The position numbers and the translations under genes are program-made. A stretch of DNA of 64,000 nucleotides from the NCBI GenBank assembly GCA_037074705.1, contig CM073590.1, positions 242,723,601 through 242,787,600 of the forward strand, written 5' to 3'. The notes under the pieces were generated by a model. It saw only the letters and a program-made list of their open reading frames with translations. It had not been told where the DNA came from and made no database searches. Shown here one piece after another: positions 1 to 11,625 of this stretch. Position 1 is the stretch's first letter. Each line of letters begins with the position of its first letter. The DNA is from Zhengitettix transpicula (Eukaryota > Arthropoda > Insecta > Orthoptera > Tetrigidae).

Positions 1-10
1 ATGAGAATAA

Positions 11-21
11 GTCTAAGCATT

Positions 22-81
<60 letters not shown>

Positions 82-92
82 AATGCTTAGAC
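11..92. repeat. (AT)n array inside a perfect palindrome
   Basis: An alternating AT run is flanked by GTCTAAGCATTACAATAT on the left and its exact reverse complement on the right, giving an 82-base perfect dyad. Such a sequence can extrude as a cruciform. The flank ATTGTAAT recurs beside other AT arrays in this window (754, 21738, 30116). Confidence 0.9.
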
Positions 93-568
93 TTTATTAC
101 CACATATAAGAAAAACTTTATTACATAAAAATACAAAAAAATACATTAAAAAATTGATTGGTCGCCAGCAGCTATACATATATAGTCCTGCAAAAAATTA
201 ACAATAATTAGCTCCAGCTTGTTTGATGAAATCCTCCTCCTCTACAAGGTAATGTGGGCGGCTGGGTTTCTATTCACAAAATGTTCCGTACTGTGTAAAA
301 AAAGTCTTTAACGTCTGAAGGCACTTTACATTAATGGTGACCCTTACTTTATCTCGTAGCATCAGCCGACTTGCAGCGGATCACTGGTTTTGTAGCACCC
401 CACGATCTCCTTCTTCGGCCTTCTCGCGATGGACGTCCTCACTCCAAAACTTTTGTTCCTTACAGCTAGCCAAATTTTGCACCCTCTCGCCTCTCTCACT
501 TCTCTGGCTCTCTGTCCACTTTCACTCGGCTTCGGAGTATATACCCTTACTCTGCCCCCTCCCCCGCA

Positions 569-693
569 AACGATGCAAAAAAAGGGACGCGTACCCTCGG
601 CTTCTTGGAGCCTCTCGGGAGCACGTGGCCGTTTAATTTATTCCTTCTCAGGCCCGCGGACGAAGGGCGGCCAATTACCGATGTTATTCACTG

Positions 694-753
<60 letters not shown>
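569..753. repeat. Dispersed repeat E copy 1 plus (AT)n array
   Basis: About 125 bp starting near ACGATGCAAAAAAAGGGACG and ending at CACTGCAATATAT is repeated at 15895-16020, again directly followed by a long AT array. The conserved junction implies the AT tract belongs to the repeat rather than arising independently. Open frames across it are not coding. Confidence 0.8.
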
Positions 754-756
<3 letters not shown>

Positions 757-1100
757 AATATTGAAAAGAAACTTTTTAAATTATTTCACTTATTACACAA
801 CTTTATGGCTTTTATTTACTTTAATTTACTTTGAGGAGTAATTTACTTTATTCATGACCTTTGATATTTCGAAAAAAAATTAATTTGACCTCAGTTTACT
901 ACTTAAGATTATTTTTTAAAAAAATGTTTACTTTGAACAATTTAAAAAAGTAAAAGAATTTCCAAATTATCAAATTTTACTACCAATTATTAACATTTAG
1001 TGAACGGCTTTAAATGTCAAAACAGTTATTTAATTGTTTTAATTATTTTAATAAATTTAAAAATATATATAAAAATCAATTTTACATTATAATTTTAAGA
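754..1100. other. AT-rich sequence, nothing recognised
   Basis: Very AT-rich unique-looking sequence. No open frame, tandem unit or known motif was seen. Confidence 0.6.
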
Positions 1101-1109
1101 GCTAGAACC

Positions 1110-1975
1110 GTGGTTAGAGGAAAAGCATAGAAGCCTTACCTTTAACCATTACCCCACTCAAGGGAGCTGAATGTGGCGGGGGGTTGTACAGGGGTAGGAA
1201 TTTTCAAACATGCTCAGACAGTCGATACTTGAGTCGCATAAATATTTATTCGGGGATCGGTGAGATTGATAGTGTTTCTCCCGATGTTGTTTGTGTATGA
1301 ACTCAATCCCTATTTAATTGTTTTAATATTTAAATAATTTTTTAAAAATTATAAAAAAATCAATTTTACATATAAATTTACATAATAATTTTACCAAGGC
1401 TGTAAATCTAAATGTGATTCTTAAGGGCGTTTTATGGGGCCGCTCGAACAGTTTAGAATTAAAGTGAGATATAAAATTTACGAGAAAAGTTGTTCAGATT
1501 AAATTACAAACATTATACACGTGTTACTTACGAGCCGGGAACAAACACTGAGGGGGGGGGGGTTAAGATGCACCTACCTCCTATAAGGGAGGAATATTAA
1601 AAACACTCCTAAACGGTCACTTTTACCGTGGAATAAAATGTTTTTGGGTTCCCTTAATTTGATAGTGTCATAGAATTTTTGTATATCTAATTTCAACTAC
1701 TAAAGGCAAGGAAGGGAAGCACCCTTACCGTACGGGTGATTATGGAAGCGGGGTTTACATAAAAAGTAATGCAATAAAGGCCGAGTTTGGTGTCGAGTGC
1801 CTTGGAGTAGATAGGTGAACATGAAAAAGGGAAAAAAGGCAAAGAAAAGGGGGGAAAAAGGAAAAGCAAAGAGGCAGGCAAAAATGATAACAAGAAGGAT
1901 ACTGTAGAAGATCAGGAAAAAAGTCCAATCCGACTCTATTTACTGATACAACTGTCACTCTAGGACCAGGCTAAA
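1110..1975 (+). mobile_element. Family D (Helitron-like) fragment
   Basis: Shares blocks with other D copies: the TTTTCAAACATGCT segment, a GAATAAATATTT-like segment, GTTTCTCCCGATGTTGT, and the block with GTGTTACTTACGAGCC and AACAAACACTGAGG, which recurs at about 44000. Diverged and without clear ends here. Confidence 0.6.
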
Positions 1976-2051
1976 TTTAGTAGGTCTGCCCCCCCCCTTC
2001 CCCGCCCAATCAGTGTTCGGACTCTCAAGTTGCCTGTCTGAGTGTTCTTCT

Positions 2052-2101
2052 CTTCCTGATGACGAACAGAGTTTTTTTCTGTACTGTTCGAAACGTCGGA
2101 G
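2052..2101 (+). ncRNA. Hammerhead-like motif, 6-bp helix II
   Basis: Reads CTGATGA (2056-2062), one C, then GAACAG ... CTGTTC as a perfect 6-bp helix II, then GAAACGTC ending at 2097. CTTC before the core can pair with GGAG after it (one G-U), forming helix I. All invariant hammerhead core bases are present, with one extra base after A9. Helix II differs in sequence from the 57-58 kb copies but keeps pairing. Activity is inferred, not shown. Confidence 0.6.
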
Positions 2102-2400
2102 TTTCTTCAACGTAACTAGTTTCTTCAACACTGCCTCTCCGTTTCAGTTTTTCTTGTTTCCTTTCGTTCTTCTCTTGGAGTAGATCTTTACTTCTTGTAT
2201 CTGATATGGAAGAAGATCATTCTCGTCACCTCTTTGACCTGCCCTTTCTTTCTGTTTTTTCTTGTTTCTTGGATTTTTATTCCATTTATTTTCCTTTCTT
2301 CTTCCTCATTTTTTTTCTACTGCATGACAATGGAATATCCGTTTAATATCGATAATAATTTCTCACCATTGTCAATAAATTTCAAATTCAGAATATGAGA
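2102..2400. other. Pyrimidine-rich sequence, no gene seen
   Basis: T-rich stretch whose 67-residue open frame (2195-2398) is dominated by F, L, I and S and shows no domain. It lies between two family D blocks and may be an insertion. Confidence 0.5.
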
Positions 2401-4202
2401 CGTCTACCGCCTCTGAGGATTGGGGTGGAGGGCGACGAATTTAGAAACATTCATAAACGGCCATTATTAGCATCGAATAAAATATTTTCGGGGGTCGGTT
2501 AATTTTATATTGTCATACTATAATTTTTAACTGTTTAATTTCAACTCCAAAAGGCAAGGGATGGAACTTCCGTTACCGTAGATGTTGTTGGACGGGATTT
2601 GCATAAATATAATGCAAAAAAAGGACTGAGATTGGTGTCGTTTCCGGGGCTATAGGAGTCGCTGAGTTTAATTGCCGCATTAACCATGGTGCTTAATGAT
2701 ATTTTATGTTCCTCGTCGTGGAGGTGGACGTGGTTGGCAGAAAGTTACCCGGAGTAGTTTTGATCCAGGGTGTATTTTTTATTTGATTATTTTACCATCT
2801 ATATTTTTGGTCTCTGTGTATTTAATGGTCGTATTTTTTAGTCCTTTGAGGTCCCAGGAGTATTTTTAGAGTTTATTAACTAAGCCGGTATTTATCACTG
2901 TTTTAATTGGGTGTGATATTTTTACCCACTATGTAGTATGGGAATTCCCAAGTTGTTAAAATACCACCAGTGATCATCCTGGTTTATTTGGAGTTAGCTG
3001 CAGAGGAGTTAGATCGGGCAAGGGGTTACAATGTAAAGTAATGCATAAAATGACCGAGATTGGTGACGATTCCGGGGTTATAGGAGTCGCTGAGTTTAAT
3101 TCTCGCGTTAACCATGGTGCTTAATGAAATTTTATTTTCCTCGTCGTGGAGGTGGACGTGGTTGGCAAAAAGATACCCGGAGTAGTTGTGATCCAGTTAA
3201 GGTTCAGGTTGTATTTTTTATTTTATTATTTTACCAGCTATATTTTTGGGTCTCTGTAAATTTAATGGTCGTATTTTCTAGTCCTTCAAGTCCCAGGAGT
3301 ATTTTTAGACTTTAATTAACATAGCGAGTATTTTTCACTGTCTTAATTGGGCGTGATATTATTACACACTTTTATTTTACATAGTAGGGGAAATTCCGAG
3401 TTGTTAAAATACCACCATTGATCATCCTGTTTTTTTTTGGACTTAGCTGCAGAGGAGTTAGGTCGGGCTAGGGGTTACAATGTAAAGTAATGCATAAAAG
3501 GACCGAGATTGGTTACGATTCCGGGGTTATAGGAATCGCTGAGTTTAATTCTCTTATTAACAACATTGGTGGTAAATAAAAACCCGGGGGAAGTCCAGGC
3601 ACTCAGTACATTATATATAAAAGGGTTTCCTCTCGTGTATGTGTAGTTGGACGGGATTTGCATAAATATAATTCAAAGAAAGGACTGAGATTGGTGTCGT
3701 ATCCGGGGTTATAGGAGTCGCTGAGTTTAATTCTCGCGTTGGTAGTTAAATAAATTTTAGGTTCTTCGCCGTGGAGGTGGTTGAGAAAAAAGTTAGCCGG
3801 AGTAGTTTTGACCCTCTTGAGTTGCCTGGTGACTTTTTTTTTTATTTTCGTACGGTAGCAAATGTGTTTTGGTCTCTATTTAGTTAAAGGTTGTATTTCT
3901 TCACCCCTGTAAGACACCGCGACTTTATTAAAGGTGACGAGTATTTTTAGATACTTTTATTTTATGAAATAGGGGAATTTTCCGAGTTTTTAAAGCACTG
4001 TCAGTCATCGTCGTGAGTTATTTGAAGTTCGGTGCCGAAGGGTCAGGTCGGGCAGGGGAACGTAGAATGGGTAAATGTTCCAAACACTGTCGCTATTGAT
4101 GCTGGTTAATTGAAATGTCTTTCAAGAGGTTAGTGGCGAATCAATTCCTTCTCCGGGGTAGTTTAAATAAAGACCCGGGCAACGCCGGACACTCAGATAG
4201 GA
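2401..4202 (+). mobile_element. Family D (Helitron-like) element with internal repeats of about 440 bp
   Basis: The block GAGATTGGTG...CCGGGGTTATAGGAGTCGCTGAGTTTAATT recurs near 2625, 3055, 3505 and 3685, and each long unit also carries CCTCGTCGTGGAGGTGGACG. The element closes at about 4170-4202 with ACCCGGGCAACGCCGGACAC, a GC hairpin followed by CTCAGATAG. A short hairpin just before a terminal CTRR-type end is a Helitron hallmark. No Rep or helicase coding sequence is present, so it would be non-autonomous. Confidence 0.6.
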
Positions 4203-4319
4203 ATTAATATTGTTTCATCGTTATTATAAGTAAGAGATTGTCTCTGTGAGGTATGGAAATTGCACTGTCACTAATTTTCTGCTCCCCCCCCCTTTATTTA
4301 TTGTTTATCGCCTCTTTAT

Positions 4320-4672
4320 TCAGTCAGTCGTTCCAGAGTCCGTACGTAAACAGTTCCAAATGCTGGACTTTCCATAGCCGATAGTTCGGGCAGTACAGCA
4401 TAGTCCGCGGCGGCCCCCCTCCTGTAAGGTCAGCCACCGTTATGGAGGTAGAGCGCATGCCTGCTGCAGCAGTGGAGGGGGAGGAGCGGCCGCGCTCTCG
4501 GGACCTGTCAGTGAGTGAGCGACTGCGCTGCGAGCAGGGCCTCGTGCTGTGCGGGTGTCAGTGTCTAGTGAACTTCCATCCACCCACACTCCTCCTCCAC
4601 ACACACAGACCACGTCCGTCATCCTCAGGATAGGACGCGCTCAGCGGCCGGCCACAACCACCAGACAGAAAG
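4320..4672 (+). promoter_or_regulatory. Candidate promoter and non-coding first exon
   Basis: This stretch is markedly richer in G, C and CpG than its surroundings and not visibly repeated. It contains TCAGT (arthropod initiator-like) near 4322 and ends in CAGACAGAAAG followed by GTAAGT, a textbook splice donor at 4673. A 63-residue frame starting at 4442 crosses it, without a recognised domain. No downstream exon was identified. Inference only. Confidence 0.3.
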
Positions 4673-5225
4673 GTAAGTCAAACTCAACCACAGTTGGAAC
4701 CTGTTGCGTGCAATATGCAGTAGTAAAAGTCAGTCATTGCAGTCCAGGTGTCAGTGTGTGTCAGTGTCGGTCCTGACCGCTGGACAGACTCGTCTTCGGC
4801 GGTCGCCAAACACTTAGCGAGTGCGTGTTGGTTGTTGTGACGCCACTGCGCGGGGTTACCGTTAGCCACACCATCACAGCTGTGTGGTCCTCCACGTGCT
4901 GTTGGGAGCCGACCTCAGAGAATACAACATACGAGGGACTCAGTCAACGCGACTCACGATGGACGAACGAAACGAGACAAATCGATACATTCGTCGCGCG
5001 GCTCCGGCACACACGTGTTCTTAGTAATCAAGTTAGCGGAGTCCTCCAAGGTGACACTCGCCAGTGTCTTCCCGTACTCAACACTTACAACATTCGTCCA
5101 TTTCCAACGTCACTGTGATAGCCTCAACTGCAGAGTGAAGCAGCTACTGAAACAAGTAACGTGTGATACATCAATTAAATCAAACGAGAAAACAAAATCC
5201 AAACCTCTAAAAATATAACGTTTTA
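4673..5225. other. Moderately GC-rich unique sequence after the candidate donor
   Basis: If 4320-4672 is an exon, this is the start of its intron. The short open frames (for example 4825-5118, 97 residues) have no recognisable domain. The sequence turns sharply AT-rich at about 5215. Confidence 0.4.
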
Positions 5226-5227
5226 AA

Positions 5228-6172
5228 ATTAGAATAAATGTTAGGCGGAAAATTAGCAATATATCATTTAGAAAATTATTAAAGCCGAAAAATTAAGTAA
5301 AAGAAAATATAGAAAATTATTTAATACTATTTATATAATCAGAAAAATATAATTTAGAAAATTTATGGAGCCTAAATGAAAGAAATATAATTTAGAAAAT
5401 TACTAAAGACGAAAATGAGCAAAACATAATTTAGGAAAATTATGAAACCGAAAATGAGTAAAATAAAATTTAGAAAATTATTAAAGCCAAAAATAAATAA
5501 AATAAAAATAGAAAACTGCTAAATCCTATTTATATAATAAGAAAAATATAATTTAGAAAATTTCTAGAACCGAAATGAATTAAATATAATTTAGAAAATT
5601 ACTAAAGACGAAAATGAGCAAAACTTAATTTAGAAAAATAATGAAACCATAAATGAGTAAAATAAAATACTGAAAATTACTAAATCCTATTTATATAATC
5701 AAAAAAATATAATTTAGAAAATTTATAGAGCCGAAATGATTGAAATATAATTTAGAAAATTACTAAAGACGAAAATTACCATAAAATAATTTAGAAAAAT
5801 AATGAAACCGAAAATGAATAAAATATAATTTTGAAAATTACTAAATTATATTTATATGTGATGAGGAAAATATAATTTAGAAAATTACTTCAGCCAAAAA
5901 TGAGTAAAATATAATTTAGAAATTTACTAAATCTTATTTATATAATAAGAAAATATAATTGAATAAATTATTAAAGCCGAAAATGAGTAAAATATGATTT
6001 ATGAAATTACTGAATTATATTAATATAATCAGAAAAAAATAAATTAGAAAATTAATTAAGAAGAAATGAGTAAAATATTAAAGCTGAGAGAAAAAAATTT
6101 ATTTGGAAAATTATTAAAGCCAATAATGCGAAAAATATAATTTTTGAAAATTACCAAAATCGGAAAAGAGCA
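5228..6172. repeat. AT-rich satellite, left half of an inverted array
   Basis: Diverged tandem units of about 39 bp built around GAAAATGAGTAAAATATAAT and TTAGAAAATTACTAAA. The unit is the reverse complement of the subunit in the adjoining array, so the two arrays form one large imperfect inverted repeat with its axis near 6172. Confidence 0.8.
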
Positions 6173-7475
6173 AAATATTCTTTATTAATTTTCTAAATTA
6201 TATTTTAATCATTTTCGCCTTTATTAGTTTTCTAAATTATATCGTCCTCATTTCCGACTTTAACAATTTTTTCTATGTTATATTTTCCTTTCTTTTTACG
6301 GCTTTTTCTTCTAAATTATATTTTACTCTTTTTCGACTTCATTAATTTTCTAAATTATATCGTCCTCATTTTCGGCTTTAATAATTTTCTATGTTATATT
6401 TTCCTTTTATTAAGGTTTTTTCTTCGAAATTATATTTTACTCTTTTTCGACTTCATTAATTTTCTAAACTATATCGTCCTAATTTTCGGCTTTAATAATT
6501 TTCTATGTTATATTTTCCTTTTATTAAGGTTTTTTCTTCGAAATTATATTTTACTCTTTTAAGACTTTATTAGTTTTCTAAATTATATCGTCCTCATTTT
6601 CGGCTTTAACAATTTTCTATGTTATATTTTCCTTTTTTTACGGCTTTTTCTTCTAAATTATATTTTACTGTTTTTCGACTTCAGTAATTTTCTAAATTAT
6701 ATCGTCCTCATTTCCGGCTGTAATAATTTTCTGTTATATTTTCCTTCTTTACGGCTTTTTCTTTTAAATTATATTTTTCTCTTTGTCGACTTCATTCATT
6801 TTCTAAATTATATCGTCTTCATTTTCGTCTTTAATAATTTTCTGTGTTATATTTTCCTTTTTTAAGGTTTTTTCTTCGAAATTATATTTTACTCTTTTTA
6901 GACTTCATTAATTTTCTAAATTATATCGTCCTCATTTCCGGCTGTAATAATTTTCTATGTTATATTTTCCTTTTTTTACGGTTTTTTCTTCGAAATTATA
7001 TTTTACTGTTTTTCGACTTCATCAATTTTCTAAAATATATCGTCCTTATTTTCGGCTTTAACAATTTTTTCTATGTTATATTTTCCTTCTTTACGACTTT
7101 TTCTTTTAAATTATATTTTACTCTTTGTCGACTTCATTAATTTTCTAAATTATATCGTTCTCATTTTTTTCGGCTTTAATAATTTTCTATGTTATATTTT
7201 CCTTCTTTACGGCTTTTTCTTCGAAATTATATTGTACTCTTTGTCGACTTCATTAATTTTCTAAATTATATCGTCCTCATTTTCGGCTTTAATAATTTTC
7301 TATGTTATAATTTCTTTTTTTTTACGGCTTTTTCTTCTAAATTATATTTTACTGTTTTTCGACTTCATTAATTTTCTAAAATATATCTTCCTTATTTCCG
7401 GCTTGAACAATTTTTTCTATGTTATATTTTCCTTTTTTTACGGCTTATTCTTCTAAATTATATATTTCTTATTTT
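6173..7475. repeat. AT-rich satellite, right half, higher-order unit of about 115 bp
   Basis: CGACTTCATTAATTTTCTAA recurs near 6335, 6448, 6565, 6678, 6790, 6901, 7015, 7131, 7247 and 7361, a period of about 115 bp. Each unit holds three related 38-bp subunits. Open frames encoding repeated NFLNYIVLIFGFNNF-type peptides only translate the satellite. Confidence 0.85.
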
Positions 7476-7479
7476 CTGC

Positions 7480-8363
7480 TCTAATATTTATTCCAGTTTT
7501 AAAACTTGTTTGAAGCTTTCCAGCCAATTCAATAAAATTTCCCTTATACTACAAGACGTGTTCATGGATCTCTTCAGTTGAATCTCATTCTACTGACAAA
7601 ACAAAATTCTTTCGAATTTATTGAAATTGGATGTGTTTGGATTGTACAGCCTGCTTGCTATACGGGCCGGACGGAGCGTATGCTTGGAACAAAAAATTAA
7701 CGAACGTTTCACAAATTTAAAACAACCTTTGGGTAATCAAACCTGTTTAAACGAATGATCACATGAAATATGTAAAACGACAGTAGATATGTGAATTATG
7801 TCTATTTTCTTTAGCCTTTTTTCCACTTCCTCTCACTCACGTCTCTACTCCAAGACAACGGAGTACTCCAATAATCTAATCAATAATGCAACGTCAACTA
7901 ATTTAAAATCCAGAAATATTTTCCCTGTTTTTTGTTAATGAGATGTGAACACATTCGCGCTTCCATTCAAGATAAACAGAGGAAGAGACCCTGGGAGACG
8001 GGTGAGGTGAGGGGAGGGAGGGAGAGAGAGAGGAGGAGGCATGTCCGAGGGAGGTCAAAGATCAGAGTGAAATGTCACTGAAATGGCAGCGACTGGGTCG
8101 AAGTGAAAAACAGTAACGCAACGAGCGGCCACGCAAGGAAAACACCACACGGCGATTACATTTTCCAAATGTCGCTGGAACTAACCGACTTGTCATGGAA
8201 AAAGCTGATGGCCGTGACAGTGTACTTGCACTCCTGCCAGTAGTCCTTCAGATACACGTACGTAGTGGTAGAAGCGTCGCAACGCAAGGAGAGTAGCACG
8301 GATCGCAATCCCCGCCTTTGCGATGTTTTGTGGTGAGCGATTTTATACGAGGAGATGAAGAAT
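7480..8363. other. Unique-looking sequence, no feature recognised
   Basis: No coding signature. A purine-rich stretch (GAGGGAGGGAGAGAGAGAGG) lies near 8010-8040. Confidence 0.5.
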
Positions 8364-8700
8364 GTGTAGACAGGCCACGTAAGGGTAATCCACATGGTGG
8401 CAACTCCCGTCTTATGGCATAGAAAAGGGATTGAAAGGGGGGATTCGGAAAGGTGGAGGAAGGTAGCCAAGGGTTAACCAGGGTCCCCGGGCTATGGTTT
8501 AAGGATCCTATCCGGCATTCGCCTAAAGAAATGCAGGAAAACCCTAGAAAAACCTGCATCCGGTAGGTCGGGCATTCGGTACTTGTCCCACGCCCTTCCT
8601 ATAGCGGGAGAGGAGTTTTCTGTGGGGACGCAGCCTTCCCTTCTCCGTGCCTTGACTATTTAGGACGCAGCTGACCGACTGTTCCAATAGTATTCCTCAC
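8364..8700 (-). mobile_element. Family A retroposon, 5'-truncated copy (A1)
   Basis: Minus-orientation copy. It holds the 3' segment (CATGTGGATTACCCT), the TAGGATCCTTAAACCATAGC block, the AACCTGCATC...GTAGGTCGGGC block and CGCAGCTGACCGACTG, then stops. The ORFs at 8156-8559 come partly from this repeat. Confidence 0.85.
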
Positions 8701-8719
8701 TAAAACAAAGAAGAAGAAG

Positions 8720-9206
8720 GTGTAGCCAGGCTATGTATAGGGTAATCCACATAGTGGCAACTCCCCTCTTCCTATAGCATAGGACAGAAACCTAGGCGCC
8801 GCCGGGCTATGGTTTAAGGATCCTACCCGGCAATTCGCCTAAAAATGATGCTAGGAAACCTGCTTCAGGTACGTCGAGCATTTGGTACTTTTCGCTCACC
8901 CTTCCGAAATCGGTAGAGGGGTTTTCTGTCGGGTCGCAGCTTTCACCCCCACCCCCCGCTGTGCCTTAACGCCTTAACCAGTTTAGGAGGCAGCTGGCCG
9001 ACTATTCCAATGGGAATAGCGAACAACTCTTACCGTATACCCAAGGTCTGTGACCCCGGAACATACACCTCTCAGAACAGGCCGAGGTGCCTCGGCTTGT
9101 GGGAACCTTAGTTCAAAAACGGAGAGGAAAAGGCATCCCCAAAGGTAGCCCCTTCGTATCTCTCCTACAAGGTTCTGCCTGCGAGAGAACATTCCTCGCA
9201 GACCCT
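8720..9206 (-). mobile_element. Family A retroposon (A2)
   Basis: Second minus-strand copy 20 bp from A1. It extends through the 5' region (GAGGTGCCTCGGCTTGTGGG, GGTAGCCCCTTCGTATCTCT) to the CTCTCGCAGG hairpin zone. It has an internal deletion near 8790. Confidence 0.85.
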
Positions 9207-10682
9207 TCATTCGTTAATTTGTCTCTATTTGGATATCTTTATCAGGATTAAATTTCAATCTGACTTAAACTTTTTTTCATTTCAATTATCACGATCCTTT
9301 ATTATTGCGCTAATCCTTCTGCTTTCCCATTGTCGTTGCGTTAATTATCTATTAAGTCCTCGCGAATTTACAGCTAAGGACGTACAATACACCATTACTC
9401 CACCACTTCACTCCTTGAAACCCACACTTCTCCCCACCCCTCGCCCCCCAAAAAAGCAGCAACAACTAATAAAAACAGTGAGTGTCATACATGTTTACAA
9501 TTTTACAATTGAAATTAATTATTATTTGTCCTTAGTACTGCGATGACGTCATCAAAATAATCATATGAACAGGCAACGCCATAGTGTGAAGTGTTTATAA
9601 TAAATGACGTCACCAAGTTGCGCATTTTCAGGTATATTTAAATTTAAAAGTTGTTGAAAATTGTTTTACCTTTATGTGTCTTGAGTTTTATTGGTTGAAT
9701 TTTTGTTTTTTGACTAAAAGGACCTTATCTACCAATTAATTTTAGGTGTTCTATTTGGCAAGGTAACATTTATATTTCACCTGGTTCCCCAAAATCACTT
9801 CCTAGCCCAACCCCCCAGGGCCGCATCCTTTCCTCTTCAGAAAAATAGACCCTGGTAAAAGAAGCAAAACTGACCAGAGTCTTCCATAAAGGGGTTCAGG
9901 GAAGTGTTTTCAGTCTTCTCGGATGGAAGATATTATCCCTTGCGTCGGACAAAGCTTTAATGTCATTTTTGGGTTCGCTTGAAGCAAATAAGGAATTTCT
10001 GAGTGATGCTCCATCGAAAGCGTCGCTTGATTTGCAGAAGTAGAATAGTTCACACCCAGTAGGGGGAAGCGAAGAGAAACTTGGCCTAGTCATCTTTCGG
10101 AGAAAGGAACTTCTCACCGCGTGACGTAAGCACCGGGAAATTGTAAAAGGCGGCTGGAAAATGGAGACGATATTATTATTAGTGAGGGAGGAATAAACGT
10201 CGTGACCGGGAGCCTCACAGAGGTCGCTAATACCTTCTTGACCTGAGCGGCGTTCAAGGTGAACCTTGGGGAAAATTGCATCATGATCATTTGCGTAGGA
10301 TTGTAAAAGAGTGGCGTCACCGTAATTCACTGTTCACTACGAGGATTAGGCTCGACGTGGACAAGAGGAGCAATTAGTAACACTTCCCAAGTACCACCAT
10401 GGAAAAGCTCGAGTCTTCAGGCCAGAGGTAATTCCAAAGACGGCCGGATATTTGGCAACTGTGTTTGGGATCGTCAGAACGTCGAAATAAATTATGAGCT
10501 AATTCAAATTTTATAACTGCATTGATTTCTGGAGCCAGTGGTTGGATGAAAGAACTCAACGGGGTTAAATAAAATCACCGAATTATAGCCGGCGCCATGA
10601 AAATGTAATAACGAGGTCAACTGGCTAACCAGCCCTCGTCCAGCGACGATGCCAGATTGCGGGCCTCCTCACTACAAGTTAG
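9207..10682. other. Unique-looking sequence, no gene recognised
   Basis: The longest frame, 144 residues on the minus strand at 9896-10330, has no recognisable domain and overlaps another open frame. TGACGTCA and TGACGTCACC occur at 9544 and 9604. Confidence 0.45.
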
Positions 10683-10918
10683 CCGCATTATTGGACAACT
10701 ATGTTTGACACAAAAAGCCGGAAAAGGGGCCCATGGCCTTCATATTACATTTTCGTGGCGCAGACTATAGTAATGAGGGACGTAGCAGGGGATGTTCATT
10801 TACCCTCACTACCAGTGAACCGCATTATTCGACAAAAATGTTTGACACAAACAGCCGGAAAAGAGGTCCGCGGCCTCTATATTACATTTTCGTGACGCAG
10901 ACTATAGTAGTAAAGTAG
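10683..10918. repeat. Two-copy tandem duplication, about 138 bp
   Basis: The segment from ATGTTTGACACAAA through AAGCCGGAAAAG to TATTACATTTTCGTGGCGCA and GACTATAGTA occurs twice, starting near 10699 and 10837. The two copies differ at only a few positions. Confidence 0.85.
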
Positions 10919-11625
10919 CTCTTACTCCAAGTTGAGGTTTAAGTGGCAGTTATGTTTTGCAACAGGGAGTGGAAATGAACCTAAATATCTGTTGTTCTGG
11001 GCGGTTTCCGAGTAATATAAAATGATTGGGCAGGCAGTGTGACGGGATGCGATACTTTACTGGGCGACTATAAAAGGGCAGTTACAGGGAGCTTCTAGAA
11101 AAGGCAGAAAAATTACGGAGAGATAAAGAGATAGCTGATTAGAAACGGCCGTAGGTGAAAAGGTTGTTAGTCCAGAAAAATAGTTTATCACTCGACTAAC
11201 GCCGGAGTCCGGACTCGACTGTCAGCTGCAGACAGAAATCGAAGTGACGTTGAAGGTTTAGATACAGATATAAAAATTAACGGTCGAATAACCCAAAGTT
11301 TTCCCCAATTTTATGGATTACATTTGTCGGGTTATTTATATTCCTGTATCACTACTCGTCTACAGACCTCAGATCGTGTTCCAGTAAAATTTATGTTTCT
11401 CAACTAATTAATTAATTGCAAAGCATTTCTTTATAACATGGTGTTGACGCGCAAAGAGACCAGCGTGCTTAGAGTTTATGTTCATTTATTTGTAACTTTC
11501 TATTGTTTTTCAAGCTTACTGCTTGCAGTTGTCTCCATGGCAACGTAACAACTAGGGGCACGACGCAGAGCGTCACTTCAGCGGTACGCTGCCAGCAAAA
11601 ATGGGTTTATTTTCGGCCATTATCC
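10919..11625. other. Unique-looking sequence, nothing recognised
   Basis: No coding frame, tandem unit or family copy was found. Confidence 0.5.

Noticed and set aside
6275..7371. Hydrophobic repeat proteins
   Set aside because: Artefacts of the AT-rich 115-bp satellite.
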